The notes under the pieces: model-generated
Told to the model about the DNA's origin: nothing
What the model saw: only the letters and a program-made list of their open reading frames with translations
The model's database searches: none
Made by a program: the position numbers and the translations under genes
In this document: piece after piece, positions 10,493 to 19,736 of the stretch
Position numbering within the stretch: the first letter of the stretch is position 1
How the letters are laid out: every line of letters starts with the position of its first letter
Source of the DNA: Prochlorococcus sp. AG-412-I05
Lineage (GTDB): Bacteria; Cyanobacteriota; Cyanobacteriia; PCC-6307; Cyanobiaceae
NCBI GenBank assembly: GCA_003214855.1
Contig: QCLC01000006.1
Location: 27,085 to 91,084 of the forward strand
Reading direction: 5' to 3'
DNA: 64,000 nt

Positions 10493-11692
10493 ATGCCATC
10501 ACTCAGCTTTTGGTGGCGCTATCCCTACTTGAGAGTGTTAGTGGTTGTGTTGTTGATGACTTTTCAACCATGCGCAATTTCAGCGCAGGCATCAACTTCC
10601 CCATCAGTGGCCCAATCAAGCTTGCGTCATTTAAGTGATCAGTTGCCGATTGTTGGTGTTTGGATGACCAATAGTCCGAGCCCTCTTTATTACAGCCGTA
10701 ACTTGATGCATAAGGCGGTGAAAGATCTCTATAGCGCAGGCTTCACGGCGCTCTATCTCAATGTTTGGAGTAGGGGGTCTACCTTCTATCGCAGCAACTA
10801 TGCCCCTGTAGAAGGGCCCCTTCAGAAAGCAGGCTTGGCTCTCGACCCTATTTGCACCCTGAGTAGGGAAGGTCATGCCCGCGGCATGAAGGTGGTGCCA
10901 TGGTTTGAATACGGGCTGATGGAGCCTGATGACGCAGAGGTGGTTAAGCTTCACCCCGACTGGGTTCTTGCCAGAGCTGATGGCAACCCAGTTGTCAAGA
11001 TGCATGGGCATCACAAGCGGGTTTGGCTCAATCCAGCCCATCCAGAGGTTCGTGCGCGATTCATTGGTGTAGTGATTGAGGTCATGAAGCGCTGCAAGAT
11101 GGATGGCGTTCAGCTTGATGATCATTTTGCTTGGCCCGTGCAGCTTGGTTATGACCCTTACACCGTGGCTCTTTATCAACAAGAAACCGGCTCCTCTCCG
11201 CCCCGGGAGTACAGCGACCGCTTTTGGATGCAATGGAGAAGGCGGAAACTGACCGGTTTGCTTAGAGAACTGAGACAAGCATTGGAGAAGGAAAAGCTAC
11301 CTGTCAACATCAGCCTTGCCCCTGGGCCTTTCAGATTTGCTTACAACAAATGGCTTCAAGACTGGGAGCTTTGGACTGTAGGCAAATTGATAGACGAGTT
11401 GGTTGTGCAGAACTACGCCTACTCGCTTAGGGGATTTGCGAAGGATCTCGACCAGCCGGCCTTACGCAATGCACCGCAATGGGGTGTTCCTGTGCATATT
11501 GGTGTGCTGGCAGGATTCGGCAAACGCACCACGCCCATGCCGATTTTGGCTGAAAAGGTTCGAATGGCGGCTGAGCGCGGCCATGGAGTGATTTATTTTT
11601 ATTGGGAGGGGCTCTGGGGACAGCACGCTGGGATAGAGGGTGGAATTCAGCGCCTCAGGCAGTTCAAGCAATTGCATGAGAAGAAAAACTAG
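10493..11692 (+). CDS. Secreted glycoside hydrolase family 10-like protein (GHL10/DUF187 type)
   Basis: From ATG 10493 the protein is 399 residues with a signal peptide (VLVVVLLMTFQPCAISAQA). The barrel domain contains NVWSRGSTFYRS, VVPWFEYGLM, VWLNPAHPEVRARF and DGVQLDDHFAWP, the last with the acidic pair expected at the active site of GHL10 proteins, and NISLAPGPF and VVQNYAYSL further on. Members of the family are envelope-associated hydrolases, probably of a bacterial polysaccharide, with poorly known substrates. The frame is open upstream to TTG 10442, so the true start is uncertain. It is convergent with pepN, the two stops being only 8 bp apart. Confidence 0.85.
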   Translation: MPSLSFWWRYPYLRVLVVVLLMTFQPCAISAQASTSPSVAQSSLRHLSDQLPIVGVWMTNSPSPLYYSRNLMHKAVKDLYSAGFTALYLNVWSRGSTFYRSNYAPVEGPLQKAGLALDPICTLSREGHARGMKVVPWFEYGLMEPDDAEVVKLHPDWVLARADGNPVVKMHGHHKRVWLNPAHPEVRARFIGVVIEVMKRCKMDGVQLDDHFAWPVQLGYDPYTVALYQQETGSSPPREYSDRFWMQWRRRKLTGLLRELRQALEKEKLPVNISLAPGPFRFAYNKWLQDWELWTVGKLIDELVVQNYAYSLRGFAKDLDQPALRNAPQWGVPVHIGVLAGFGKRTTPMPILAEKVRMAAERGHGVIYFYWEGLWGQHAGIEGGIQRLRQFKQLHEKKN

Positions 11693-11700
11693 GCTTACTT

Positions 11701-14319
11701 CTAGTGTTCTGGCTGCATGAGCGTGACCACTTCTCTGGTGTTTGCAGACAGCTCTGCACTGGCCAGTTGATCGATGGCCCGGTGCATCGCCTCTTTCCTT
11801 GAGGGAGCATAAGTTTGCCAACGACTGAACACTTTCACCATGCGTGAAGCAGTGATTGGGTTGCGTTGATCAATAGCGATGAGCTGATCAGCCATGAAGT
11901 TGTAACCACTTCCATCAATAGCGTGAAATACAGGTGGATTTGAAGCGAGACCACCAAGGACAGCCCTTATCGCGTTGGGTGCCATTGGGTCAAAGCGGGG
12001 ATGATCTAGTAACTGTTTGATTCGTTCAAGCCCATCTGACCATGGAGTGGATGCCTCCAGGGCAAACCAGGTGTCTAGGATCACTGGTCGATCTTGCCAG
12101 CGTTCGTAAAAGCTTTTGAGAGCTTCGTCTCGCTCAGTACATTCAACGGGTTGTAGTGCCCGAAGGGCCGCTCGAGCCAAAGACATCGAGGGGCCTTTGA
12201 CTGCTTCAACTGCTTCCTTGCGAACTTCGCAATCACCAGCAGCAGCTAACCAGCTCCAGGTCAGTCCTGTGAGCATGCGTTCGCCTTGTCCAGCTGGCCA
12301 TTGAGCCCCCCAATTCAATCGACTACGTTCAAGCAGATTCTGGAGCGGATCTGAAAGCTTGACTCCCAACCATGACTTGAGTGATTGATAGACCTGATAG
12401 AGCATCAATGGATCGGCGACATCCTGGGCGGCCTCCAGTTCAGCTAGTCCAGGCATGCCAAATAACATCGCCAGAAAAGAGGGATCGCTCTCCCCTCCAC
12501 TGATGATCAGTTGATTTAGCGCTAGAGCTAAACGTTCTTCAAGTGGCTTGTCAGCTTGCTTGCTAGCCCTTGCTAAAAGGATCTTTCTCCATAATCTCTG
12601 GCCTGCTTCCCATCGAGCAACGGGATCGTCATCAAGAGCAAGTAGCTGCAACGATTCGTCGACTGAGACGTCCATCTGCAACGTGATCGGAGCTGAAAAA
12701 CGACGAAATATCGATAGCGCTGGAGGCTTTGCTTGCCTGGGTAGATCCCTTAGTGAGACGCTCTGAGTGTCTTGGTCTAACACAACCAGTTTCTCTTCGC
12801 CGATGCGTCCATTTGGGCCGATCACGGCGAGGGCCATAGGAATGACTAGAGGTGCTTTTGAGGGTTGACCAGGCGTTGGTGGTGTGAATTGGCTGACCTC
12901 AAGTGTGAGTGTTCCGACTTGAGAATCCCAGTGGCGTTTGACGCAGACTTGAGGAGTTCCGCTTTGGTGATACCAACGCTGAAATTGATCAAGATCAAAC
13001 CCAAGTTGTTCCCCATTTGCGCAGGCTCCTTCAGCAATGGAGTGGATAAAATCTTCTGTGGTAGCAGCAGTGCCATCAAAACGCTGCACATATAACGCTA
13101 TTCCTGCCATGAAGCGTTGTTGCCCAAGCAGGGTGTGAAGCATGCGGATTAACTCTGCACCTTTTTCATAAATAGTTGTGGTGTAGAAGTTATCAATTGC
13201 CTTGTACTCACTAGGTTTAACTGGATGAGATGTAGGGCCTGAATCTTCACGAAATTGGGTGTTTCGCAGCATTGATACATCCTCGATGCGTTTCACTGCT
13301 TTTGAATGCAGATCCGCTGTGAAGCTCTGATCCCGAAATACAGTGAGACCTTCTTTTAGGGAGAGTTGAAACCAGTCCCTGCAGGTGATACGGTTGCCAG
13401 TCCAGTTGTGAAAATATTCATGAGCAACAACACTCTCGATTCGTTCAAGTTCACCATCGGTGGCACATTCGGAATCAGCCAATACAAGTTTTGAGTTGAA
13501 TATATTTAAGCTCTTATTCTCCATTGCACCCATGTTGAAGTGACGCACAGCCACAATGTTGTATTCATCCAGGTCGTACTCCAGCCCATAGACCTTTTCA
13601 TCCCAGGCCATAGCTTTTTTCAGAGAATCCAAGGCGTGAGAGGTGTAGGGCTCATCTCCGTTTTCAACATGCAAACGCAATAGAACTGAGCGTCCAGATG
13701 TGGTTGTGAAATGAGCCTGAACTTCCTGAAGTGCCCCTGCAACCAAAGCAAAGAGATAGGCAGGCTTGGGATAGGGATCGTCCCAAATTGCCTCATGTCG
13801 CATTGGATCTTTAGCTAAAGGCCCTTTGCTCACAAGATTTCCGTTCGAGAGCAACACTGGATAGCGCGTCCGATCCGCCTCAATTCGTACTCGATAGCGA
13901 CTGAGCACATCCGGACGATCAGGATGGAAGCAGATACGACGGAAGCCTTCTGCCTCACATTGGCTTGTGAGCATGCTCTCGCTGGCATAAAGCCCTTCTA
14001 GTGAGGTGTTGTTGAAGGGATCAATTCGGCAGATGATCTTCAACTCAAAAGGATGAATTGGTGGCTGATGGAGAACTAACTCACTGCTAGATAGGCTGTA
14101 GGCATCCGTTGGTACAGAACTGCCGTTTATAACAATGGAGTCCAACTCCAGGTTTAACCCCTGAAGGACTAAAGGAACTTTGGTTGTCAAGGCAGGCTCG
14201 ATCTGCATGGAGCTGGAGATCGCGATGTGCTGTTCTTCGACAACAACATCCAGTTCAATATTAGGAATCTGGAAGGGATATGGCCTGTAATCTGCTAATC
14301 GGGTGGTTGCTGTTGTCAT
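11701..14319 (-). CDS. pepN: Aminopeptidase N (M1 family)
   Basis: The 872-aa enzyme has the M1 substrate-recognition motif GAMEN (264-268) and the zinc site HEYFH (H300, E301, H304) with the third ligand Glu323 in SLKEGLTVF. Length matches Escherichia coli PepN-type enzymes of about 870 residues, including the C-terminal helical domain. It is a cytosolic zinc exopeptidase that finishes peptide degradation downstream of proteases such as Clp. It is transcribed on the same strand as crtISO, with 167 bp between them, so a separate promoter is likely. Confidence 0.96.
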   Translation of the reverse strand: MTTATTRLADYRPYPFQIPNIELDVVVEEQHIAISSSMQIEPALTTKVPLVLQGLNLELDSIVINGSSVPTDAYSLSSSELVLHQPPIHPFELKIICRIDPFNNTSLEGLYASESMLTSQCEAEGFRRICFHPDRPDVLSRYRVRIEADRTRYPVLLSNGNLVSKGPLAKDPMRHEAIWDDPYPKPAYLFALVAGALQEVQAHFTTTSGRSVLLRLHVENGDEPYTSHALDSLKKAMAWDEKVYGLEYDLDEYNIVAVRHFNMGAMENKSLNIFNSKLVLADSECATDGELERIESVVAHEYFHNWTGNRITCRDWFQLSLKEGLTVFRDQSFTADLHSKAVKRIEDVSMLRNTQFREDSGPTSHPVKPSEYKAIDNFYTTTIYEKGAELIRMLHTLLGQQRFMAGIALYVQRFDGTAATTEDFIHSIAEGACANGEQLGFDLDQFQRWYHQSGTPQVCVKRHWDSQVGTLTLEVSQFTPPTPGQPSKAPLVIPMALAVIGPNGRIGEEKLVVLDQDTQSVSLRDLPRQAKPPALSIFRRFSAPITLQMDVSVDESLQLLALDDDPVARWEAGQRLWRKILLARASKQADKPLEERLALALNQLIISGGESDPSFLAMLFGMPGLAELEAAQDVADPLMLYQVYQSLKSWLGVKLSDPLQNLLERSRLNWGAQWPAGQGERMLTGLTWSWLAAAGDCEVRKEAVEAVKGPSMSLARAALRALQPVECTERDEALKSFYERWQDRPVILDTWFALEASTPWSDGLERIKQLLDHPRFDPMAPNAIRAVLGGLASNPPVFHAIDGSGYNFMADQLIAIDQRNPITASRMVKVFSRWQTYAPSRKEAMHRAIDQLASAELSANTREVVTLMQPEH

Positions 14320-14486
14320 GGGGGAGTGATTGTTTGTAGAGATTTTTGAGCTTGAGCTTCCTCGCTAATTTCCTGATGACATCAATTGAGATGTGCTAGC
14401 CATACCGCGGAACAATTTCTGCTGCTGCCTTGTACTTCAAGTTCGTTCGGGTAACGATTGTCTTCTATGAAGATCTAGAAGATGGC

Positions 14487-16049
14487 TCAATTGGGCAGGG
14501 CCCAGGGGTTGATCCCTAAATCGGCACCGATGAGATGGGAGCAGGCAAAGCCACTAAAAGCAACTGCATTTAGGCCTTGGCCAGGGAAACAAGAGTCGCC
14601 GACGCAATAAAGCCCTTTGAGTCCAGTGCGGTTAAAGGGCATGGTGAGAAGGCCTGGTAAACGACTGGAGGGGATTGGCCCATAGCTACCCTGAAATCGT
14701 CGTAGGAAACGTCGATGGCTACGAGGAGTGCCCACCTCTCGGTGAACGATGGCTTGACTTAGGCCAGGCAGGATTTTTTCGAGTTTCCTGATTAGACGAT
14801 CAGCATCAGCTTGCTTTTTGCTGTTGTAGGTCGCAGGGCTTAGGTCTTGCCATGCCTGCATTGAGGATGGTGTGAAGGCGTGGACGATGTGATGCCCCTC
14901 TGGCGCCAGGGATGGATCCAGGAGAGTCGGCATAGAGACGAATGCGACACCCTGTTCACTCTCCATTTCATCCCAGCTTTCTAGGAGCAGATGGTGGCAG
15001 TGGCTGTTGGCTGGAATGGCATCGTTACGGACTCCAAGGTGAAGAGAGAGGAAGGATGGCGATGGCACATAGCGGCGTCGCCAGGTCTGCTCCGCTGCGG
15101 GTGTGTGTTCTGCATCCACCAGGGCCTGTTTGGACCCTTCACCGCTGAATGTGTCCCAGCGAGTGGCGTTGGATATCACCCTGCGGGCGTGGATGATTTC
15201 TCCATTTGCTAGCTGTACACCAACAGCACGGTTATCTTTTAGCACCACTCGTGTGACCCGTGCCTTGTAGCGGATCTCACCACCATGACGTTGCATGCCT
15301 TTGACGAGCTTTTGGGCTATCACACCAACGCCTCCTTTGGGGTAGTTGATGCCACCGGCATGGCGATCTGAAAACACCATGCCAGCATTGATCATCGGTG
15401 TGCGGTCGGCAGGCATCACTGACCAGCAGAAGCATTCAATGTCGATGAACCGCAACAGTTCTGGGTCTTTGATGTGACGCCTGGCTACATCACCCACATT
15501 GACGGGCAACCAGCGCGCAAGACCGAGACAGGCCAGGGGGGACTTGAAAAAAACTTTGGCCAGATAAGTGGGATCCTCGATCGATAGCAGTGGCATTGCA
15601 TCCAGGCAGTTGAACACTTGCCAACAGATGTCGTAAAAGTGACGGATCCCCTTCGCTTCGTGGGGGAAGCGTGCGGTGAGATCAGCAATGAACTGCTCGT
15701 ATTTTCGATCAACTGCGAGCTCTAATCCTCCAGGAAGGTGGTAGGCGAGTTGGGCGGGGTCAGGCAGGGTGTCACAGTGCTCCCCCACATCGGCCAAAGC
15801 TCGGGTGAGCAGGTTGGTGTATCCCTTTTCTCCGAACCCGAAGATCATTGATGCACCTACATCAAAGGTGTAGCCCTCTCGCTGGAATGAGCCGCTACTA
15901 CCACCTGGGATTGTGTAGCTCTCCAGAACAAGAACCTTGGCACCTTTGACAGCTAGCTGACTGGCGGTGACCAGGCCGCCGATGCCCGAACCGATAACCA
16001 CAGCATCCCAAGGCTGTGTTGCGTCTTTTTCGATGGGGATAGGTTCCAT
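14487..16049 (-). CDS. crtH: Carotene (prolycopene) isomerase CrtISO/CrtH
   Basis: The 520-aa flavoprotein opens with a dinucleotide-binding fold, VVIGSGIGGLVTASQLA (about residues 17-33), followed by the phytoene desaturase-family pattern GGSSGSFQREGYTFDVGASM. The C-terminal part contains YCVGDSCFPGQGLNAVAFSG, where FAD is completed. This combination identifies the CrtISO group, which converts poly-cis lycopene intermediates to all-trans lycopene in the cyanobacterial carotenoid pathway. In Prochlorococcus it feeds zeaxanthin and alpha-carotene synthesis. Length and motifs look intact. Confidence 0.93.
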   Translation of the reverse strand: MEPIPIEKDATQPWDAVVIGSGIGGLVTASQLAVKGAKVLVLESYTIPGGSSGSFQREGYTFDVGASMIFGFGEKGYTNLLTRALADVGEHCDTLPDPAQLAYHLPGGLELAVDRKYEQFIADLTARFPHEAKGIRHFYDICWQVFNCLDAMPLLSIEDPTYLAKVFFKSPLACLGLARWLPVNVGDVARRHIKDPELLRFIDIECFCWSVMPADRTPMINAGMVFSDRHAGGINYPKGGVGVIAQKLVKGMQRHGGEIRYKARVTRVVLKDNRAVGVQLANGEIIHARRVISNATRWDTFSGEGSKQALVDAEHTPAAEQTWRRRYVPSPSFLSLHLGVRNDAIPANSHCHHLLLESWDEMESEQGVAFVSMPTLLDPSLAPEGHHIVHAFTPSSMQAWQDLSPATYNSKKQADADRLIRKLEKILPGLSQAIVHREVGTPRSHRRFLRRFQGSYGPIPSSRLPGLLTMPFNRTGLKGLYCVGDSCFPGQGLNAVAFSGFACSHLIGADLGINPWALPN

Positions 16050-16196
16050 GGCATGGTCTCAACAGCTTGACGCTAAGGGCTTGTATGCAACTCTGAACCC
16101 GTCAACTCTGACTGTGAAGTTTGCGGCAGCTTTGCTGGAGAGATTAAAGAATCAGTTTGATGCTTGCCCTGCTCGAGACGATTATGAACTCCCTAT

Positions 16197-17585
16197 CTAG
16201 ATAGGGACCTTGCTCGTGCCCCATTGTTGCTGGGCTTCCTCAAGCATATTGAGCGCCCTATCTCGGTAGGCACCGTAGCGTGCGCGTTTAGCGTGGATTC
16301 GCTCTGCAAGTTCTGGCAGAAGGCCGAAATTTGCGGGCATCGGCTGGAACTCCCCTTTACGGCCCCTAAAGCAGTCGCTGTCACTCACAAAGTGTGTAAG
16401 GGCACCGATCATTGTTGTAGAAGGAAGCGTAATGGTGTTGAGACCCATTGCCAATCTCGCTGCATTGTTTCCAGCAAGCCAGCCTCCAGCTACTGCAGCG
16501 GTATAACCCTCTGTTCCGGTGATCTGTCCAGCAGCGAGGAGGTTGGATCGTTTGCTGAACTGCAGGGTTGGTTCAAGTAGCTGCGGGGCTTCGAGAAAGG
16601 TATTGCGGTGCATGACCCCAAAACGCACGAATTCAGCCTGGTGCAGGCCTGGAATCATTTTTAGGACTCGCTTTTGTTCGCTCCATTTGAGATTGGTCTG
16701 AAAGCCCACCAGATTCCAGAGACGACCCTCGTGATCTTCTTTGCGCAGTTGCACAACTGCATAAGCCCGCTTGGAGCGACGCACGTCTCGATCATTGAGA
16801 TCGCCCCAACGGGGATCCCAGAGTCCGATTGGTTTGAGTGGGCCGTAGCGCATTGTGTCTTCGCCGCGACGAGCAAGCTCTTCGATTGGTAGGCAGCCCT
16901 CGAAAAACTTGGCAGATTCCTTATCGAACTCTTTGAGTTCGGCTTGCTCAGCATTGAGCAGTGCCTCCCGAAAGGCAAGGTATTGCCCTTTGTCCATCGG
17001 GCAATTCATGTAGTCAGCGTCACCTTTGTCGTAGCGGCTTGCCCGAAATGCCAGTGTGAGATCGATACTTTCGCCTTCGATAATTGGACTGGCGGCATCA
17101 AAGAAGTGGCATTCGCTACGGCCGGTGAAGGTGCGTAGGTTGTCTGCAAGCAATTCACTGGTCAGAGGACCCGTTGCCAGAACAGTGATTTGTCCTTCAT
17201 CTGGAAGGTGTTCCTGCTCTTGGCGCTCGATCGTGATGCGTGGATGGGCAGAGAGTTCTTTGGTAAGGGATGCACTGAAGGAAGCCCTATTGACAGCTAG
17301 TGCACCCCCAGCAGGTACGGCGTGGCTGTCGGCTGTGCGAATCACGATTGAGCCCAGCCGGCGCAGCTCTTCCTTGAGTAGGCCGGCAGCACGATCGCTA
17401 CTTAGAGCGCCAAAGCTATTACTGCAGACCAGCTCTGCACATTCACTGCTGTAGTGAGCTGGTGAGTGCTTGATCGGCCGCATCTCTACCAGCCTGACAG
17501 GCACGCCTGCTTGTGCTATTTGCCAAGCAGCTTCTGAACCAGCCAGGCCGGCTCCGATGACAAGCACAGTAGGGAGGGAACTCAA
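16197..17585 (-). CDS. trmFO: Methylenetetrahydrofolate-tRNA-(uracil-5-)-methyltransferase TrmFO
   Basis: The 462-aa protein begins with an FAD-binding fold, [18 protein letters not shown], followed by VEMRP and the family signature [20 protein letters not shown], then [13 protein letters not shown]. Near the end are [20 protein letters not shown] and the FGLLPEL segment. TrmFO makes ribothymidine at position 54 of tRNA using methylenetetrahydrofolate and FADH2. It lies 75 bp downstream of psbY on the same strand, and may share its transcript. Confidence 0.95.
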   Translation of the reverse strand: MSSLPTVLVIGAGLAGSEAAWQIAQAGVPVRLVEMRPIKHSPAHYSSECAELVCSNSFGALSSDRAAGLLKEELRRLGSIVIRTADSHAVPAGGALAVNRASFSASLTKELSAHPRITIERQEQEHLPDEGQITVLATGPLTSELLADNLRTFTGRSECHFFDAASPIIEGESIDLTLAFRASRYDKGDADYMNCPMDKGQYLAFREALLNAEQAELKEFDKESAKFFEGCLPIEELARRGEDTMRYGPLKPIGLWDPRWGDLNDRDVRRSKRAYAVVQLRKEDHEGRLWNLVGFQTNLKWSEQKRVLKMIPGLHQAEFVRFGVMHRNTFLEAPQLLEPTLQFSKRSNLLAAGQITGTEGYTAAVAGGWLAGNNAARLAMGLNTITLPSTTMIGALTHFVSDSDCFRGRKGEFQPMPANFGLLPELAERIHAKRARYGAYRDRALNMLEEAQQQWGTSKVPI

Positions 17586-17660
17586 GAGTTCAGGTCATTC
17601 GGCATTTGGCCTGAACTCGAGCTTAGGCAGTGGCCATTTGGGGATGGCCATTGCGGACTT

Positions 17661-17777
17661 TTAGCCTTTGTTTTTGCTGACAAGCCCTAAGCCCTGTTGC
17701 TTTAAAGCAGCACCGCGGATGTTGATAAAGGCCCAGGTGGCGGCAAGTAAAATAGGGAGGAGAACGATGAGAATCAT
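17661..17777 (-). CDS. psbY: Photosystem II protein Y (PsbY)
   Basis: A 38-residue frame from ATG 17777 encodes one membrane helix, MILIVLLPILLAATWAFI, followed by NIRGAALKQQ and a short basic tail. The helix plus NI-GAAL-Q pattern matches cyanobacterial PsbY, a low-mass subunit at the edge of photosystem II near cytochrome b559. No strong Shine-Dalgarno sequence is seen. It is upstream of trmFO and is the kind of gene automatic annotation often misses because of its size. Confidence 0.85.
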   Translation of the reverse strand: MILIVLLPILLAATWAFINIRGAALKQQGLGLVSKNKG

Positions 17778-18001
17778 GAGGGGGCTGATCGCTTAGTGGA
17801 TTTTGCAGAGAACCGATTCTACGGACTTACATAAGGGCAAGCATGCTTGGCCTCAGCAGCTGATCGAATTTTCACCAATCACTTTAGGTCCTTAATCTTC
17901 AGTTGATGGGGTGGCTGCATGGATCCTTTGCCAAGCTGTCCTTTTTGCTCGATAGGCTGCATGATAATTTTCATGCGTGCCTGAATGGCATTCCAAAAGG
18001 C

Positions 18002-18073
18002 GGGTCGCTAGCTCAGCGGTAGAGCATTCGGCTTTTAACCGACTGGTCCTGCGTTCGAATCGCAGGCGACCCA
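18002..18073 (+). tRNA. tRNA-Lys (anticodon TTT)
   Basis: The 72-nt gene folds with a 7-bp acceptor stem (GGGTCGC with GCGACCC), a D arm containing AGCTCAGCGGTAGAGC, an anticodon loop CTTTTAA giving TTT, and a T arm with GTTCGAATC. Discriminator A is present and CCA is not encoded. A terminator follows at 18085-18127. A decayed copy of the 3' half lies at 18971-19018. Confidence 0.97.
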
Positions 18074-18084
18074 CTTCAGTCAGG

Positions 18085-18127
18085 CCAGTCAGTTTCGGCG
18101 AAAATGCCCTTGCTGACTGGTTTTTTT
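18085..18127 (+). terminator. Intrinsic terminator of tRNA-Lys
   Basis: CCAGTCAG at 18085-18092 pairs with CTGACTGG at 18113-18120 and is followed by seven T residues. Confidence 0.85.
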
Positions 18128-18265
18128 CTTGCCCTGAAGAGCCATCAAAGACTTCGGAGTACTTCGTTGGGAATCGGCTCATGTCGCGCATTGCGACATG
18201 GACTTAGGCGCGTATAGGAAGAATCAACCCTTATCTTGAGGGGTAAAGTCGTATCAAAAGGAACA

Positions 18266-18463
18266 ATGGCGACAGCCGCTGAAAAACGTGAGGACATTAA
18301 AAGCAAGCTCCAAATTCTGCGTAAGGAATTGCGGGAGATCCATTCGAAAGTGATGGAGGAAAGCACGATGCCCGAACCCAGCGAAGTGCGTGCCTCGATG
18401 GCCAAATTGGAAGAGCTGCTTGAAGTACTTGAACCCAAGTCAGCGAAGAAGTCGAAGAAGTAA
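18266..18463 (+). CDS. Small lysine-rich coiled-coil hypothetical protein
   Basis: From ATG 18266, with AAAGGAAC just upstream, the frame gives 65 residues. They are strongly charged and predicted helical, with EKREDIKSKLQILRKELREI, a short MPEPSEVRAS turn and a Lys-rich end (SAKKSKK). It is probably cytoplasmic and could bind nucleic acid, but no family is recognised. A decayed paralogue lies at 19511-19736, so this copy is the retained member of a duplicated pair. Confidence 0.7.
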   Translation: MATAAEKREDIKSKLQILRKELREIHSKVMEESTMPEPSEVRASMAKLEELLEVLEPKSAKKSKK

Positions 18464-18499
18464 ACCTCATGAGCGGATATTCCTGAGAGGATTTTTAAA

Positions 18500-18790
18500 G
18501 ACCACTAGGACTTCGCCACAGTCTTCGTCATCTTCGATGACCTAGCTCCAGCTGTATGCGTCGAGAGCTACTCGTGGGTTTTCGATGAGGACTGGCTTGA
18601 GTTGCATCGCCTCTTCGAAGGCTCTTGCCCCTTCTGCTTTGACTGGCTTGTCGGGGTCAATGGCTATTGCAACGTCATAGTTCTGGGAGTTGAGTCATTT
18701 GATTTCTTTCGATCATCCTTGATTCGTTTGTTGATCCAGTTCTCGGCTCTTGCTCACATCCACTCTGGTCTTTAGCTCCTCCGGCTTGAG
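18500..18790 (-). pseudogene. Decayed copy of the 113-aa gene at 19136-19477
   Basis: About 290 bp are clearly similar in nucleotide sequence to the intact minus-strand gene at 19136-19477. The shared blocks include the segments around 18520-18690 and a weaker match around 18730-18770. The reading frame is broken by stops and a small indel, so no product is expected. It lies between the 65-aa gene and the tRNA-Lys remnant. Confidence 0.7.
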
Positions 18791-18970
18791 TGCCATATCC
18801 CAAGCCCAAACCTTTTGATAGGTTAAAATGCCTAGCTTAAGTAGCTTCGGAATACCTAAGGCAACCGGATAAACCCCTTTGGGTGAGGTGAAGGGTATCG
18901 CGTTCGTGTCAATGGACGCGTAAGTTTTGTCGTACTGTTTCGTTGTAGCAGCGCATCTCAGGGTTTCCAT

Positions 18971-19018
18971 TTGGCTTTTTAAACTGGCTGGCCCTGCGTT
19001 CGAATCACACACGACCCA
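18971..19018 (+). pseudogene. Degenerate tRNA-Lys 3' half
   Basis: The segment repeats the anticodon arm and T arm of the intact tRNA-Lys, including GCTTTTTAAAC in place of GCTTTTAACC, then CCCTGCGTTCGAATC and ACGACCCA. The 5' half, D arm and acceptor pairing are lost, so it cannot make a tRNA. A terminator follows at 19041-19064, as after the true gene. Confidence 0.8.
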
Positions 19019-19040
19019 TCTCAATCACAACAAGGGGCTA

Positions 19041-19064
19041 GGGCCAAAAAGCTTTGGCCCTTTT
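19041..19064 (+). terminator. Intrinsic terminator after tRNA-Lys remnant
   Basis: GGGCCAAA (19041-19048) and TTTGGCCC (19053-19060) form an 8-bp stem with a 4-nt loop, followed by TTTT. Confidence 0.7.
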
Positions 19065-19135
19065 GCGTTTGAACGCTGTGATGGTGGTTTTGTTGAGATT
19101 GTTGTGGTCAGCTTGCAAAACTCGTGCGTGCCTTG

Positions 19136-19477
19136 TCACTCCTGAGCGACTTTCTTGAAGACCACTAGGAATTCGTCACTATCTTCGTCATCTTCGACGA
19201 CCCAGCTCCAGCTTGATGCGTCGATTGCTACGAGTGGATTTTCGATGAGGACTGGCTTGAGTTGCGTCGCCTCTTCGAAGGTTCTTGCCACTTCTTCTTT
19301 GATTGGCTTGTCGGGGTCAATGGCTATTTCAACGTCATAGCCCAGGGAATAGCTTCTTTCCCCTTTGACCGACCCATGGAGTAGCTCGTTTTTCAATCCA
19401 GTTCTCGGTTCTGGTGGACAAATGCACTCTGTTGCGTATTTGTGCTCATGAGTGTTAGATGACACACTTTCCGACAA
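19136..19477 (-). CDS. Hypothetical acidic protein, 113 aa
   Basis: The frame starts with TTG and has no internal Met. The product is acidic, with two cysteines near the N-terminus (CICPPEP), a central DVEIAIDPDKPIKEEVAR and a C-terminal SSWSWVVEDDEDSDEFLVVF. The pattern of alternating hydrophobic and acidic residues suggests a small beta-rich domain, but no family is recognised. A broken copy at 18500-18790 shows it was duplicated locally. The start codon is uncertain. Confidence 0.55.
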   Translation of the reverse strand: MSESVSSNTHEHKYATECICPPEPRTGLKNELLHGSVKGERSYSLGYDVEIAIDPDKPIKEEVARTFEEATQLKPVLIENPLVAIDASSWSWVVEDDEDSDEFLVVFKKVAQE

Positions 19478-19510
19478 AGTGCTGAGGCCTTATCGGGAAA
19501 GAGTTTCTCG

Positions 19511-19736
19511 ATGTCTACAGCGAGTGAGAAACCTGAAGAGGTCAAGGTTAAGCTTCAGGGCCTCCGCAAGGCCTTGCGGGTCATGCATGCAGGGGTGATT
19601 GAAGAGGGGGCTTGAAGAAACAGTGCTCTCTGAGCCTGGTGATGTTTGAGTTGCTATGGCCCAGTTGGAAGCTCTACTCGAACTGTTAGAAAGCAAGTCA
19701 GCTAGAAAATCGAAGTCGAAAGAGTCAGCCAAATGA
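19511..19736 (+). pseudogene. Frameshifted paralogue of the 65-aa protein
   Basis: The frame opens at ATG 19511 with MSTASEKPEEVKVKLQGLRK, parallel to the intact gene at 18266. It stops early because of a one-base shift in a run of G near 19607-19613. Resuming in the shifted frame gives LSEPGDV, a further in-frame TGA, then VAMAQLEALLELLESKSARK, matching the intact C-terminus. Two disabling changes make a functional product unlikely. Confidence 0.8.

Noticed and set aside
18713..19024. Minus-strand 103-codon frame
   Set aside because: Its start lies in the tRNA-Lys remnant and its body is the decayed copy of the 113-aa gene; it is a chance fusion.
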